Positions 47,701-58,800 of a stretch of 64,000 nt of DNA are shown in pieces (the stretch's first letter is position 1; each line of letters begins with the position of its first letter). The stretch is from Chitinophaga rhizosphaerae (GTDB lineage: Bacteria > Bacteroidota > Bacteroidia > Chitinophagales > Chitinophagaceae). The position numbers were made by a program, and so were the translations under genes. The notes beneath the pieces are model-generated. The model searched no databases, was not told the DNA's origin, and worked only from the letters and a program-made list of their open reading frames with translations. The DNA is taken from the NCBI RefSeq assembly GCF_003958645.1, contig NZ_RXLO01000001.1:186001-250000 (forward strand), given 5' to 3'.

Positions 47701-49086
47701 CAGGGAAAGAATAACATCAGGATCATAGCAGATGTCGGCAATTTTACCTGGAACAATTTTTCTTTTGAAATATATAAAAACACGAAGAACGAATTGGTGA
47801 GCCTGCCACTGGCGGGCATTCCGAATATCGTTTTCAAAATGAGCGATCTGTATACAGGGGCAACCATTCCTTACAACCTTTCGGTCAAGGGAGCTGGAAA
47901 TGTACCGCTGCAACAAAGGTATTCCTGCAATCCAAACATACACTTCAACTTATGTGAAGAAGACGCCAGTGCGGCATGCGCTACCATCAAACTGTCTGAA
48001 GCCATCAATCCTTACGTCACGGGCCACCTCGGCAATTGGCTCCCTTCGGAAGACAAAGTGTTCCTCACCAACCGGAAGGCTACGCCGAAAGAGTCGGTGG
48101 ACGTGATCCGCAAGGGCGGCAGCTACGCGAGATTCAGGCCGTTCTGGCAATGGTCGCCCGGCAATCAGCGTTGGGAGCAGTCGACCGACATAGACTGGAC
48201 CACCGCGCGCTGGATCACCGCTTACGACACCTATTCCCAGGAGCTGGAGAACATGAATGCGCTCAAGCAATATTCGGGCACGCGCTTCGGCTTCAACGGC
48301 GCATTGCCGCTGATAGTAGGCTCCAATGCGCAAAGCAGGGAATTGTATGCCGAGGGCTTCGAAGATTATTATTTCAACCGCAAATGCTCAGGCTTCACGC
48401 CCTGCATCATGGACGGCTTCGATATCAGGCGGATCGTAGACGGAAATTTCACGCAATGGCTCAATGCCGACGACGCGCATTCCGGCAACTACAGCCTTAA
48501 GCTCGCCAGTCCGGTGAAGTTGACGATGCACGCTTTTACCGCCACCCACGGCCCCGGCAAATACCTTGCGCGCAACGCCAAAGGTGAGTACGAGCGTGCC
48601 CCCGTCAAAGAACTACAGCTGTTCGGTTTTAATCCCGTTCCGGAAAAGGAATATATCGTTTCCATCTGGATGAAAGACAACCAGCCGCGCACCAAAGACC
48701 TGCCCATCCAGATCTCGGTAGATGGCGCCAATCTCCCCGGCACCTGGAAGGCAAACGTGGAAGGCTGGAAACTGGCGGAATACACCTTTAAAAAATCAGT
48801 CTTTGGCAGTACTGGCATGCAGCCGATGGAACTGGTGATCAGCGGCGGTACCACCACGTTGATAGACGATATCCGCATCTTCCCGAAAGACGGGCAGGCG
48901 GTGACGTATGCGTACGACGACAAAACCCTTCGCCTCATGGCCGAGCTCGACGCCAACAACTTCGCTACTTTCTATGAGTACGACGAGCAGGGCCGCCTCA
49001 TCCGCGTCAAAAAAGAAACCGAAAAAGGCATTCTGACATTGAAGGAAAGCCGATCCACCTATATAAAAAGGAATATCAATGAATAA
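41794..49086 (+). CDS. giant exported YD/PA14-repeat protein of the RHS operon
   Basis: A 2430-residue exported protein. After an N-terminal hydrophobic signal comes the N-terminal module shared by Bacteroidota RHS-type proteins (MVDLFTGDFKYNLPLLDVDG; ASWVGLGWNLNVGAVNRQLR). A Gly/Ser-rich barrel-like stretch follows at about 130-310. Two EGF-like Cys clusters (CPEGWVLSEDGTRC at about 1575; CPAGYVRSDDGLNC at about 1810) each precede a PA14-like carbohydrate-binding-type domain (IGFGGDDQIRVYINGGEVYA; SNWGMRFQVNGSPFFGYSGD). The end has YD-type repeats (VTYAYDDKTLRLMAELDANN; FYEYDEQGRLIRVKKETEKG). Unlike the 3012-residue partner it has no RHS core and no toxin tip. It may be the shell or adhesin half of a two-protein assembly, much as TcB pairs with TcC; that comparison is inference. 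Confidence 0.85.
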   Translation: MIRKAATKKSIAVFFLGLMTLETLLPLKGLALTSGPAQPEMTQFQPAGMSDMVDLFTGDFKYNLPLLDVDGYPVNLSYAQGAGMEDEASWVGLGWNLNVGAVNRQLRGVPDDHNGDRVTTKYHMKKKVTTGAKVSGRLELTGWEVLKVGGSVSAGLFYDNYTGYGAEAGYGYNAGLSLSSSNAGSLTVGLRSDVSSNTASGVSKTLGASLSIGSKMNDYGSNSIGANISQSYNSREGMKSLTLGVSYGNTSGKAGLSSSATFELNTPVFYPSAQIPFKSASHTFSVDLGVTAYLVSLGAGFSGYRSSREVKQPVMAHMAYGSLYGANAKNNGEALMDFMREKDNIVVPDMQHIALPVATPDNFTYSSQAGGGQFKVYNGGSGVFFNNRKIDDSRNSSFGSDFGIGALFHGGVSRYNQQVEDISQKWENDNGFLANGDFPAPATVDEEQAYFKSIGENTMENETFASRINGEEPVRVPVYQKSAGSRLQKSDNSLVPDGQYKRPGRQIRNNTIQYLTASQASKGGMNIKIPNYPLLDVNTFSAQAACNQPFSQIDRVDNNYRLGHHISEISVLGNDGKRLVYDVPVYNNFQQEISFAYKQANGQPVTSRTNNLVPYVKDAAGQIKHKHPGTDEYYNEQRQPAYATSYLLSAILSPDYVDVTNDGITEDDRGTAVKFNYTRLTDNFNWRSPMASTSKMATLNQGNLADPDDDKASIVYGQKELWYLHSIETKTKIAYFITKDREDALGVSGMDGDKKTDAKQRVLKEIRLYSKSDLNTPIKTVYLDHDYSLCPGVPNHTGIGGTGKLTLKSVHFTYGSSKMGENFPYKFKYNATIDGKSGYEIQAADRWGTYKKKEGNPDGMLNDEFPYTRNILPGLHQLSEIELPTGGKIEIEYESDSYRFVQNRQAMEMRTWTQMLDGDNAETTDLIEMKQLVMNNTAGATDLASFREKYLNGGKYLYGKVFVNLTDEPHSDVLKHFDWVPCYAEVTGVQTVADNKIRVTFSGTQVAGKEYNPFVVAAWQRMRLDYPKYAYPGYKNKIPDDQPISAALSALTNAIGNLRELKEDFNEKSVRKRFANKIKLERSFFRVATAEKQGGGARVKTLTTREVWDSGPEEQSIQQYTYTTLGPDGNEVSSGVASYEPSLGGDENPWRLPDPYTQVNRKALNNEYYLEEPFGESLFPSPVVGYSEVKVQNRSGRETAPVSQTGYLQHEFYTAKDFPTEVTTTALDRSEKQRPALASFFGSKSVYELTMSQGYVIRLNDMHGKPKAERVFNQQRKEISATEYHYNSEERGGERRLLNKVDVVDERGVVTKNQVISRELDMIVDMREGETKNSGLAVNVGADVIPILWFIVPVPHFPITSNSDYRLFRSASVVKTVQYFGVPQKIVKKVDGSEITSYNLLFDKNTGVPVVTATENEFNDPVYSVSLPAYWIYKQMGHAYKTADLLLKGMAVDKDGLIDTKYRSFLAPGDEMINLRGLKQRYWAIASNVPSDPCPVRLINKQGVIVKSMSGDFKIIRSGNRNLLGAVAGTITSLNKPFTDTRLNFPENEDLTNLLALDARATLYAEDWGQPPSCKSYACPEGWVLSEDGTRCLEPARRSESNVGYYNATEQVKTFEEIYAKKTEFYDANFYAERDTGFWSSAGGGRFTRNAIWSNRGDNDVWNILKRKLYIEEAKDYWIGFGGDDQIRVYINGGEVYALAVPSAYTSWNMRKIYLHEGYNDIEIMTYNNVGKYGAAFEIYNNSREELLSGVEGVIDVIFDSHRAISEGPYESFNYDAQFNVLKSLYRCAAGDGPPDYQMDGLLPYCNSTPVGECPAGYVRSDDGLNCIKPVAKNLSLAIAAKAYQATPVHMVFAGAKIWDNNLFPDNYETNGQNEFFGIRNTAPHTSRIGPTGVWPNTAVENGGAVEMSFCINLPEAGAYYAGFSSNWGMRFQVNGSPFFGYSGDWYQDSWPAPTRDSVYWQVVKIPVVQGKNNIRIIADVGNFTWNNFSFEIYKNTKNELVSLPLAGIPNIVFKMSDLYTGATIPYNLSVKGAGNVPLQQRYSCNPNIHFNLCEEDASAACATIKLSEAINPYVTGHLGNWLPSEDKVFLTNRKATPKESVDVIRKGGSYARFRPFWQWSPGNQRWEQSTDIDWTTARWITAYDTYSQELENMNALKQYSGTRFGFNGALPLIVGSNAQSRELYAEGFEDYYFNRKCSGFTPCIMDGFDIRRIVDGNFTQWLNADDAHSGNYSLKLASPVKLTMHAFTATHGPGKYLARNAKGEYERAPVKELQLFGFNPVPEKEYIVSIWMKDNQPRTKDLPIQISVDGANLPGTWKANVEGWKLAEYTFKKSVFGSTGMQPMELVISGGTTTLIDDIRIFPKDGQAVTYAYDDKTLRLMAELDANNFATFYEYDEQGRLIRVKKETEKGILTLKESRSTYIKRNINE

Positions 49087-49855
49087 GCGTATCACCTTTT
49101 TCGCAGCCGCGATCATCGTCATTTCCGCCGGAATTGTAACGGCGATGCCGGTGATCCGTAAATGGACGGCGGCGCCTGCAGCGCCTGTAAAGCCGGATGC
49201 CGAAGCCGCGCCTGTGGCACCGGGAGAACTGGAGGCGCTCGAAGAAATGAGCCGCCTGTTCCACCGGCTCGACAGTGTGACCGATTTTGAAGTTTTGGGC
49301 ACCGTGTCCACCACCGACCCCTCTGACTCCGCCGGCAATGTAATGCAGCAATACCACTACGCCCGGCTGGGTGAAATGGTATACTACAAGATCGGCCAGC
49401 AGGAAACGTTTTGCGTGCCGGAGGGCAATATCACCATCGATCACTACGTGAAGAAAATATTCATTTCCCCGCCTGGTAATACCCCGCCGGCCGTATTTCC
49501 CGATTCTAAACAGATGGCCAATTTCCTGACAGGGGAGGGGTATGCCGTTTCGAAAAAAGAGGCCGGCGGATTAACGTGGATCGAGCTGGACCGCCCGAAC
49601 CATATCACCTGCAAGGTGTACCGCGTAGGCTTCGATAAGGACGGGTTTATCCGCGAAAGCTATTCCCGCCTCACCGATTTCAATGATCCGCTGAACAACG
49701 CCAAAGACAAGACCGTTAACGCCACGGCCAGCCGCTGGACCGTAGGCCCGCCACCGGCAGCGCTGTTCGATATTTCCGGAAAACTGCAGATGCGGAATGG
49801 CGCTTTCGTAGCCCAGGACGCCGTGAAAGACTATGCATTAATTGTGACCCGATAA
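49079..49855 (+). CDS. exported protein between the two giant genes
   Basis: A 258-residue protein with an N-terminal hydrophobic segment (ITFFAAAIIVISAGIVTAMP) that may be a signal anchor, a Pro/Ala-rich linker (APAAPVKPDAEAAPVAP) and a globular part of about 190 residues with beta-strands (VMQQYHYARLGEMVYYKIGQ; GLTWIELDRPNHITCKVYRV). The fold pattern is somewhat like LolA/LolB-type carriers, which I mention only as a possibility. Its start overlaps the end of the 2430-residue gene by eight bases and it ends 12 bases before the RHS gene. Position between two giant proteins suggests a dedicated periplasmic chaperone or carrier. Confidence 0.72.
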   Translation: MNKRITFFAAAIIVISAGIVTAMPVIRKWTAAPAAPVKPDAEAAPVAPGELEALEEMSRLFHRLDSVTDFEVLGTVSTTDPSDSAGNVMQQYHYARLGEMVYYKIGQQETFCVPEGNITIDHYVKKIFISPPGNTPPAVFPDSKQMANFLTGEGYAVSKKEAGGLTWIELDRPNHITCKVYRVGFDKDGFIRESYSRLTDFNDPLNNAKDKTVNATASRWTVGPPPAALFDISGKLQMRNGAFVAQDAVKDYALIVTR

Positions 49856-49867
49856 CTCCAGCATCTT

Positions 49868-52800
49868 ATGCGAACGATCGCCCGTTTATCCTTTATACTT
49901 TGCCTGCTCGCCAGTTTGCTGGCGCAGTCCATGCCGTGTTTCGCGGCCGTGGAACCCTATCAACAACAGTTGACCGGCCGGATCAGCCAGGGAGATACAT
50001 TGCTGCTGAAAGACGAGAAATTCCAGAACCCCGTCTGGAACTGGAGTCTCATCAGCAACCACAAAGTCTCCAACGAGATCACCTTTTCGCTGATCCGGTC
50101 GCAGCTGCATGCGTTGGGCAAGTCTTTTACTGCCGAGGTGGATTTGAAGGTGGAATACTGGAGCCAGCCTAACCAGGCAGACCCCATCGTCCAGGACCAC
50201 GTGAAGCTGACGGTCAATTACGATCACGCGCAAGGTGCTGCCTATGCGTCGCAGGACGTATACCGTTTCCAGAACGGGCATAAAGTAAAAATAACGGTAA
50301 ACAGTATTTCCAGCGCGGAACTGGGGGCGGTGTTGCCGGAGATTTTCACGCTTACGAGCCAGGTGTTTGTGGACAGGAGCTACATCCGCGACGCCAATGC
50401 GGCGCCGGTTGGCGTGTTTGCCGCAGAATCAGGACAGGTGAACCGGGTGTTGTTGAACTGGACGGCCCCTCCGGGCGCGGAGCATTACGATCTGGAGTGG
50501 ACCTTCATCGACGAAACTTCCGCTTTGGGCACCCTTTTGCAAAATACCCCGGCCAACCAGCGGACACCGGCATTTTTGCATAAATTCTTCCGTAACAACG
50601 CTACCCGCGTTACGCTCGACGAGCAGGGGTATAATATCAACCTCGTCCATTTCTCCAGGTTCCTGCTCGTGCGCGTCCGGGAAGTGGCCGTGAACGCCGT
50701 TACCGGGCTCCGCGAAGAGGAACCCTGGGTATACGATATGTCTTTTACCGCGTCGGGCGGTAGCGCCACACCGGTCAAGGGCGTCATTGAACTGACGAAC
50801 ACCTGGCACCATGCAGACCTTAACTGGCAGTACAACGCTACGTACGCGGAGGAAGGGAAGCGGAAGGAAGTGGTGTCTTATTTCGATAAATCCCTCAAAA
50901 ACAGGCAGACCGTCACGCTCCTGAACAACGGGAACGTGGTATCGGGAACGGCAGACGTGACGGCCATCGCGCAATCCACTATTTATGACGAATACGGCCG
51001 GGCGGCGGTGAATATTCTGCCGGCGCCTCTTTTCGGGCGGGACGCGTTAGACTTTTATCCGCAATTGAACAAGTTGGGCAACGGTACGGCATTGAACTTC
51101 CAGCACGTGGGCGCGCCGGGCCTGAATTGCGACTTTGTTTTCCAGCCGCTGGGAACACAAGATGGAGCGGGCAGGTATTATTCACCGTTGAACGATTACC
51201 GCACGCAGGGCAATCACAAGTTCGTGCCCGATGCGGAAGGGTTTCCTTTCAGTGCACAATTCTATACGAATGATAACACAGGACGGATTTCTTCGCAGGG
51301 GGGTGTTGGAAAACAATTCCAGCCCAATCGCGACCCTTCGGTAGCAAACATGCATTCCACCAGGTACTTTTACAGCAAACCGTCAAAGGAAGAGTTGTTC
51401 AGGATGTTCGGTAACGACGTGGGGCAAGCTTCCCATTACTCGAAGAATACGGTGATCGATCCTAACGGACAGATCAGCGTTTCTTACCTCAACTTGTCGG
51501 GCAAAACGATCGCCACCGCGTTGAGCGGTAAAAACCCTGAAAACCTGGATGCCCTTGCTTCCAGGCCCGATTCCGTGGAGCGGACGAATACCGTTTTTTC
51601 CCCCGAAGATTTTTCTTTTGAGGCCTCACGGCTGCAACTGACGGCTAACCAGACCTATATTGCGGAACAGGCGGGGGAAATGAAATTCCGGCTGAATGTC
51701 CCCAAATTGGTTTCGAAGTACACCAACGGGAGCGTCAATATTTGCTCGGAATGCGCGTACGAAGTAGTGGTGACCGTTTTCGACGATTGTCTGGACGATG
51801 CGCAAAAAGCTACCCGCACGAAAGAATACTCCGTGGCCGGCACTGCGCCTTCGCTCACCTGTTCCGTACAACCGGCGGACCTCGATAAGGAATTTACCCT
51901 GAACTTCACTAAGGCAGGTGCTTACTACATCACGATGGAAATCCGGATGAAGGAAGCCCTCATCCGGCAGAAGGCCGACCAGTTCGTCGATATCAACAGT
52001 ACGCTCGGCAAGCAGTTCGATTTTATACAGAAAGAACTGGATTCGCTTGATTTGGCTGGATGCTTCAGCGATTGCAGGACCTGTAAAACGGCGTTGGGTA
52101 CCCGGACCGGCTTCATCCAGCGCGTCCGTGATAAAATGGCGTCGTTAGGCGCAAACCTTACTACCAACGGCGCCCAGATCGATGCCTGGGCCGGCGGCCG
52201 CTTCGATGCGCTGAGCGCCACCTGTACTACGGCCCGGCAAACCTGTGGGGACGATCCCTGCGAAGACCTGCGCAAAAGAATGCGCATGGACGTGAGCCCC
52301 GGCGGCCAGTATGCGCTCCTGACGGCAGACTCGCTGCCGCTGGAGCCGGATATGAACGTGCTGGCGCTCAATTGGCGCACGGTTTGGCCTGTTAAAGCCG
52401 AAGATGAACCGGGTTATTCGCAGTATATGGTGCAGTTGGAAAACGGCGATTCCATGTCGATCAACGACACGAGATTCTCGTTGAAATTGCTGTACAGGCA
52501 TTGGAAACCGGCTTATGCAGACAAGTTCCTCAATTTTCATCCGGAATACTGCGGGTTGCGCGCTTGTGATAGCAATAGGGTTTACCTGCAATGGGACGAA
52601 CGTATCGGCAGTATGGTGGAAACGACGGCAGATTTTTCTGAATTCTCCCTGCCTGCGCCTTTCTCTACAGCCAATGGCACCTGGCTGGCCAACATCGATC
52701 CGTTTTTCGCGAACGGAGCGCGTGGCGCGGACTACAAGGCCGCATTCGTGAACGATCTGGCCAGTTACTCCCTCAACGTCAAAAAAATCAACCAGGCTGC

Positions 52801-55800
52801 CACCAAACACCTTGGAGCGTACATAGATTATATGCTGTATTGCTCAGACGATAAGCCTGCCGACCCCTATGCCACATTCGACATCAAAATATGGACGGAG
52901 TGCGCCCCACCGGCCAATTGCCGCGTGCCCGACCGGGAGTGGCAGATGTATAAGAAGGCTTACTTCGAGCTGAAGCAGCAATACTACCAGCAGTTGCGCG
53001 ACTCGGTAGACTGTAAGGTCGCATGTAAGGTAGGGCAGCCGATCTCGGTTTCTCCCGGCGGCTGTCCTGTTGCGGAAGCGTTTACGGTGGTAGCCGATTC
53101 GGTTTTCAGTTCCGGCCGCCGCGTGACAATCCGGCATGAAGGTGGGCCGATGGTGTATTCCACCACCGTCAACCTGTACTATCCCGACCAATACCTCGGT
53201 ACTCCGGGATTGATCCTGTCCAGGTCGTTCGTGCCCGGGCAGTGGATCGATTCGTTTTACATCCCGGCTACGGTGCCGGGAACGGATATTCGCGTGAAGG
53301 CCGTGTCTTGCCAATATCCCAACAGTGGCGCCATGCCTTGTAACGGTACTGCTTACACATTAGATTTGGGTACTTCCGGCCGGAAAACCGGTTACAATAC
53401 ATGGGACGGCGTTAGTTCGGGCAATGCATTCAGACAATACTTCATCCAGCGTGGGCTTCGGGATTCGTTGCCTAACCTGGCTAACTATTGCACAGGCGCA
53501 GACACCGCTTACTACAACTGCCTGACAATTCAGTACAATGGCATTTTAGAGTATATTCAAAACGCCTGGCTGATCAGTTGTCCGCCAGCGACATGCGCTT
53601 CATCAGGCAGCTTTACCGCCACCAGCCGCACCAACGACCTGGTGTTTTCCAACAGTACCAATCTGATCGAGATCGTGCCATTTACCGCTCCGAATTCCGG
53701 CGTAACCAGCACGCAGTGCGGTTCGCCTTCGTCGGCCTGGTACGAATGTTTTACGGTGACGCTGAACGGCAATACTTACTATTACCGTAATGCAAGGGTG
53801 TTCACCTGCGCGGTGTCTCCGCCCTGTACGCCAGACGCGGACTATTCCTATACCGCTGCCTATAATGGCATCTACTTCGAAAATGATAACCCTCTCGATC
53901 CCAAAACCTACGTTGTATCGAATTCGGTGGGTTGCCCGATGGGTACAACCGAATTCAATACGGTTTATTTCACATGCGTTCGCTTCGGCCCTGCGGGAGG
54001 GTATTCGGGAAGCACTTTTTATTTCCAGAATACACGGGTAGTGATGTGTAACGGCGTAAGTTCGGGGGCGGGTTTGATGAGTACCCCGCCTGAAACGACG
54101 ATGTTACTCTGGCCTGGTGGCGGCGAGGGCGGTGGAGGCAGCGGAGGCGGTACTTGTCCGCCGGGATTCCAATTCAAGCAATCGCGGCTGAACGAAGTGA
54201 ACTTCAACGCGCCTTTAGACCAGCAGCAATTGCGGGCGGAAGGAACGGCACAGTACGCGCAATACCAGCAATCGACCTGCACCAGCCAGGCAGACCTTTG
54301 GCTGGATCGGCTGGAGCCATGTTTTGATAAATTTACAAACAGTACTATTAAAGCGCAGAAGCGCGCAGCGTTAAAAGACAAACTGATCGAACTTTGCAGT
54401 AAGGGAGTCGATGTCAGCCATCCATACGGCGCGAGCACCTTGCCTACCGGGATAACGATTCCCGGTGGCGGATCGAGTTTCAGGGAAGTTATCAAAACGA
54501 TCATCGACATCACCCAGTTTTCGCCCGATTGTAACCCATGGTTGCTCGACGGGCCATATCCCTACAATACGCCATTGCTGGCGGCCAACACCACGATCAG
54601 CAATTCAAGCCCGGAAATCTGCAAACGGCTGGCGGCATACAAGCAGGCGTTCACCAACGAGGGAACGGGAACCTTCCACCAATATATGGCCGCCCGCTTC
54701 GGCGAAGCGATGACCATGTCGGCGGCGGAACTGGCAGACCTCGAGCAGAGCTGTGATGCTTGTAAATACATCCTGAAGAAAGACGTGGAACTGCCGCTCT
54801 TCCTGGGCGCCGATTCCAAGGGTTGCATCACCAAAACAGAACTGACCGCGGCATGGGCCGCTGTTGAATCGGAAGTGCCGGGGTTAACGGCGGGACTTCC
54901 CGAATACGAGCGTATCATCACCAATTATCTCAACCATAAATGGGGATTTGGGTTGGGATACACAGCGTATCTCAAACTGAAGGAAAACACCAACGCAAAC
55001 GCCACCCTGTGCAATACGGCACCTTTCAAAAGCACGCCGCCCGATCCGTACGCCTGCCTTCTGGCGCACCTGCATACGGCTACCATCAACGGTTTGCGCA
55101 GTTACGACCAGTACATCGCGGAAGTCAAGCGCCAGTATCGCCAGGATTATATCAGCGCCTGCGGCAAAGCGGCGGGCGGCCTGAAAGTGACCTACGCTTC
55201 CACCGGTACTTATCACTATACCCTGTATTACTATGATCAGGCTGGCAACCTCGTGAAAACGGTGCCACCGGAAGGTGTTCGCCTCCTCAGCGACGCAGGG
55301 ATGGCGGCCATGACAGAAGCAGCCAAGGCAGAGGAGAATTGCTTCTACGGAGGGCCGGAAACGGAAACCGACATCGGACTAACGAAGCAGTACGTGCAAA
55401 GTTCGCTTAATGCCGGTACGCACGCCATCGAGATGTGGCTGTACAATAACGAGATGCCCCTTGGCCAGGTGCTCATGACAACAGGAGTAGACGGTTATAT
55501 GGTGAATGCATGCCTGGGTGAACATTTCATGGACGTGGACATTTACAAACTGGGCAGTACGGCGCCGGGGATCGATTTTCAGCGCGCGAGATACTTCCGT
55601 GTGTCGATGAATAAAGATCTCATGCGCCCCATGATGCACGTGGTGTTGCAGGGCAACAACATGGGCCTCGACAACGGAACCTTAGCCGTTTACGTGAATG
55701 GCGAATTGCGCCCGGCCGTAACCAGCGATGTACCGGCTGCCTGTAGCTGGGAGATCAACTTCGAAAACGGACAGCCCAAATTGCCGCAGAACTCATCCAC

Positions 55801-58800
55801 CCTCAAACACGTTCGCGGCTATAGCACTACGCTGAGCGCGGCGCAGGTATTGGCGCAATACAACATGGCCTGCCTGGGCCTGAGCAATGGCGTGGCCAGC
55901 GTTCCCAGGGAACATTGGGGCCGCTTCAACATCGCCCCGCCGGGCAGCGCAACGACATCTGAGAATACCGGTAGGGAATCGCGGTATACGAAAGTGTACC
56001 CGCAGCATGGGCTCAACAGCACATACAGTTTTAATACGCTCAACGGCGTAGTGGCCCAGGAAACACCCGACGGCGGCGCCAGCCAGTTCTGGTACGATTG
56101 GATTGGCCGGCTCGTTGCGTCGAGGAACGCCATCCAGAAGGGTCGTCTGAGTTATACCGAATACGATCCGCAGAGCCGGATCATTGAGGTAGGGGAGCGG
56201 GATGGCATTGGTTGGAACAAGCCCTTCCTGACAATGGGCGAAACGAACGCATTCATCGCCGGAGGAAAGGAGACCCGCCGTTACTTTACCGTTACAGAGT
56301 ACGATACAGTGATTACCGGCTCCTACGGCACGGGCGCGAACGCCGAATTGGTGGAAGCGAACATCGCACAGGAAAATCTCCGTAAACGCGTGTCTGCAAC
56401 GAAGATCTACGAAACGCCCACCAGCGAACCAGTGGCCACGTTTTACAGTTACGACATGGTCGGCAACGTGAAAACGCTGTTGCACAAGTTGCCCGATTTC
56501 AAGTTCAAACGTATTGACTATAGTTACGATCTGGCCAGTGGTAAAGTGCGAACGGTACGATACCGCCATGATCAGAATTCCTATTTTTATTATGACTACC
56601 GCTATGATGCAGAAAACCGCTTAACGAAGGCTTATTCTGGCGTTTCTGCAGGAGGAGCGGACGGATGGTCTGTCATCAACCCCAAGCTGGAAGCGGCGTA
56701 TTACTATTACAGACATGGTCCGCTGGCCCGTATGGAACTGGGCACCAACGTGCAAGGTGTTGACTATGCGTATACCCTGCAAGGTTGGCTGAAAGCGATT
56801 AACGGCGAGCAGCTGGCGGGCGCCAACGATATGGGTCAGGATGGCGTGGTAAACACGCCGAACGCGCCCTTCCAGAAAGACGTATACGCTTTTTCCCTGA
56901 ACTATTTCTCCGAAGATTACAAATCCATAGCCCGGGGTAACAACGAAGACCCCGTTTTCAACCTACAGTGGGATTACACGACCGCAGCGGCCCCCGGCCG
57001 GCAGTTGTTTAACGGGAACATCGCGCGTACCACGCTGGCCATGTCCAAATTCGACAACGGCGCGCCGAAAGGCTACGCCTACCGGTACGATCAGCTGAAC
57101 CGGCTTACGCAGATGCAGCAACACGCCAATTCGGGCACGGGCATGGCGGCGGCTGGACTGCCTTTCGCGGAGTCGGTCGAATACGACGCCAACGGGAACA
57201 TCCTCGCCTACAAGCGCAATGGCAACAGGGACAATATGACCGAAGCCCCGATGGATGACCTTCGGTATGGATATGAATACGATTATAACACCGACGGAAC
57301 AAAGAAGCTGTTGAATAACCGTCTGCAGGTACTGCGGGATGAGCAGCCCGTCGCCAGCCGCTATGAAGGCGACCTCGACGGCACTTACAAATACGCTTAC
57401 GATAGCATCGGCAACCTTGTCCGTGACAGTGAGTCGGGCGTGGAAGAGATCAAATGGACGGTGTATGGCAAGATCGCATCCATCCGAAAGACCGATGGCA
57501 CTCTGATTTCGTATCGGTACGACGCTGCCGGTAATCGCATCTATAAAGACATCCTGAAGAATGCGCAGACGCAGCGTACCTGGTACGTCCGCGATGCGCA
57601 GGGCAATTCGCTGGCGGTGTATGGCCAGTCGTCTGCCGCATCGGCACCTTCGTTGCAGGAGCAGCATTTGTATGGCACCAGCCGGCTGGGGATCTGGTCG
57701 GTGGATGTGGCCGGGAGTGAATCTTACCTTTCCAAATGGAACGGGAAAGACGGTAAAACGCTCTATGAGCTGACGAACCACCTGGGGAACGTGGTGAGTA
57801 CGGTATCGGGGGCCTACGATGGCAGTGGCGAAGCTACCGTGATGAGCATGACGGATTTCTATCCTTTTGGGATGGTAATGCCGGGAAGAATGTTTAATTT
57901 AGAGGGGAGTTCTTATAGGTATGGGTTTAATGGGAAGGAGAATGATAATGAGGTAAAAGGCATAGAAGGCTCGCAGCAGGATTATGGGATGAGGATTTAT
58001 GATCCTAGAGTGGGCAAGTTCTTGAGTGTGGATCCCTTGACCAAGAGCTTTTCGATGCTTACGCCGTATCAATTTGCAAGCAATAGCCCGGTTCAGGCAA
58101 TTGATCTGGATGGATTAGAGAGTTACTATTACGGCCTGGCAATGAACAAAGACGGTAAACTAAGCTTGTCGCTCCAGAAAACAGAAGATCTGGTTGAGAA
58201 GGTACAAGTGGGTTTTACTAGTACTTCAGCTTCTAGCGTTGCGCCGAGTTTTCAGCCTATTTATAAAGAAGTTGTAAATCAGTCTCAGAGTTACTATATA
58301 AATGGGCGAAAGACATCTCAGTCAACTGTAAATCAATTTTTAGATCGAGGTAGTAATGATCCTTTAACCTCCTTAGCGTTGAATAAGATAGAGTCGGATT
58401 TTAAAAACTTTGGAGGTAGATTCCCTGATACCTATTATGCAGATTTTGGAAGCTTCTTATTTAGTACAGCTACAGCCCAGGCTAAGCCGTCTTTGGTTGA
58501 GTATCCCAATACTAGTAAGATGTCGGCCGGAATGTCAACAGTAATGAATTTTGTGGATAATGAAAAAGGATTTGGCGGGGGGAAGTTTAGTTCTGTGTAT
58601 CATGCCTATGAGAATGTAGTGCGGAGAAACGACAATACAGGGTATGATAAGCTTCTCCATTTTACGTTTAGTGCAGATAAGGCTTTTTCATTAGGGGCTA
58701 GAATGTCTGGTTTTCTCGGTGTGATGAAAGAGGTGTTTAAGGATGAGATCCCGAGTTGGTTTACCGATGATATTGGTTGGGATGATCAGGATATGCGGGC

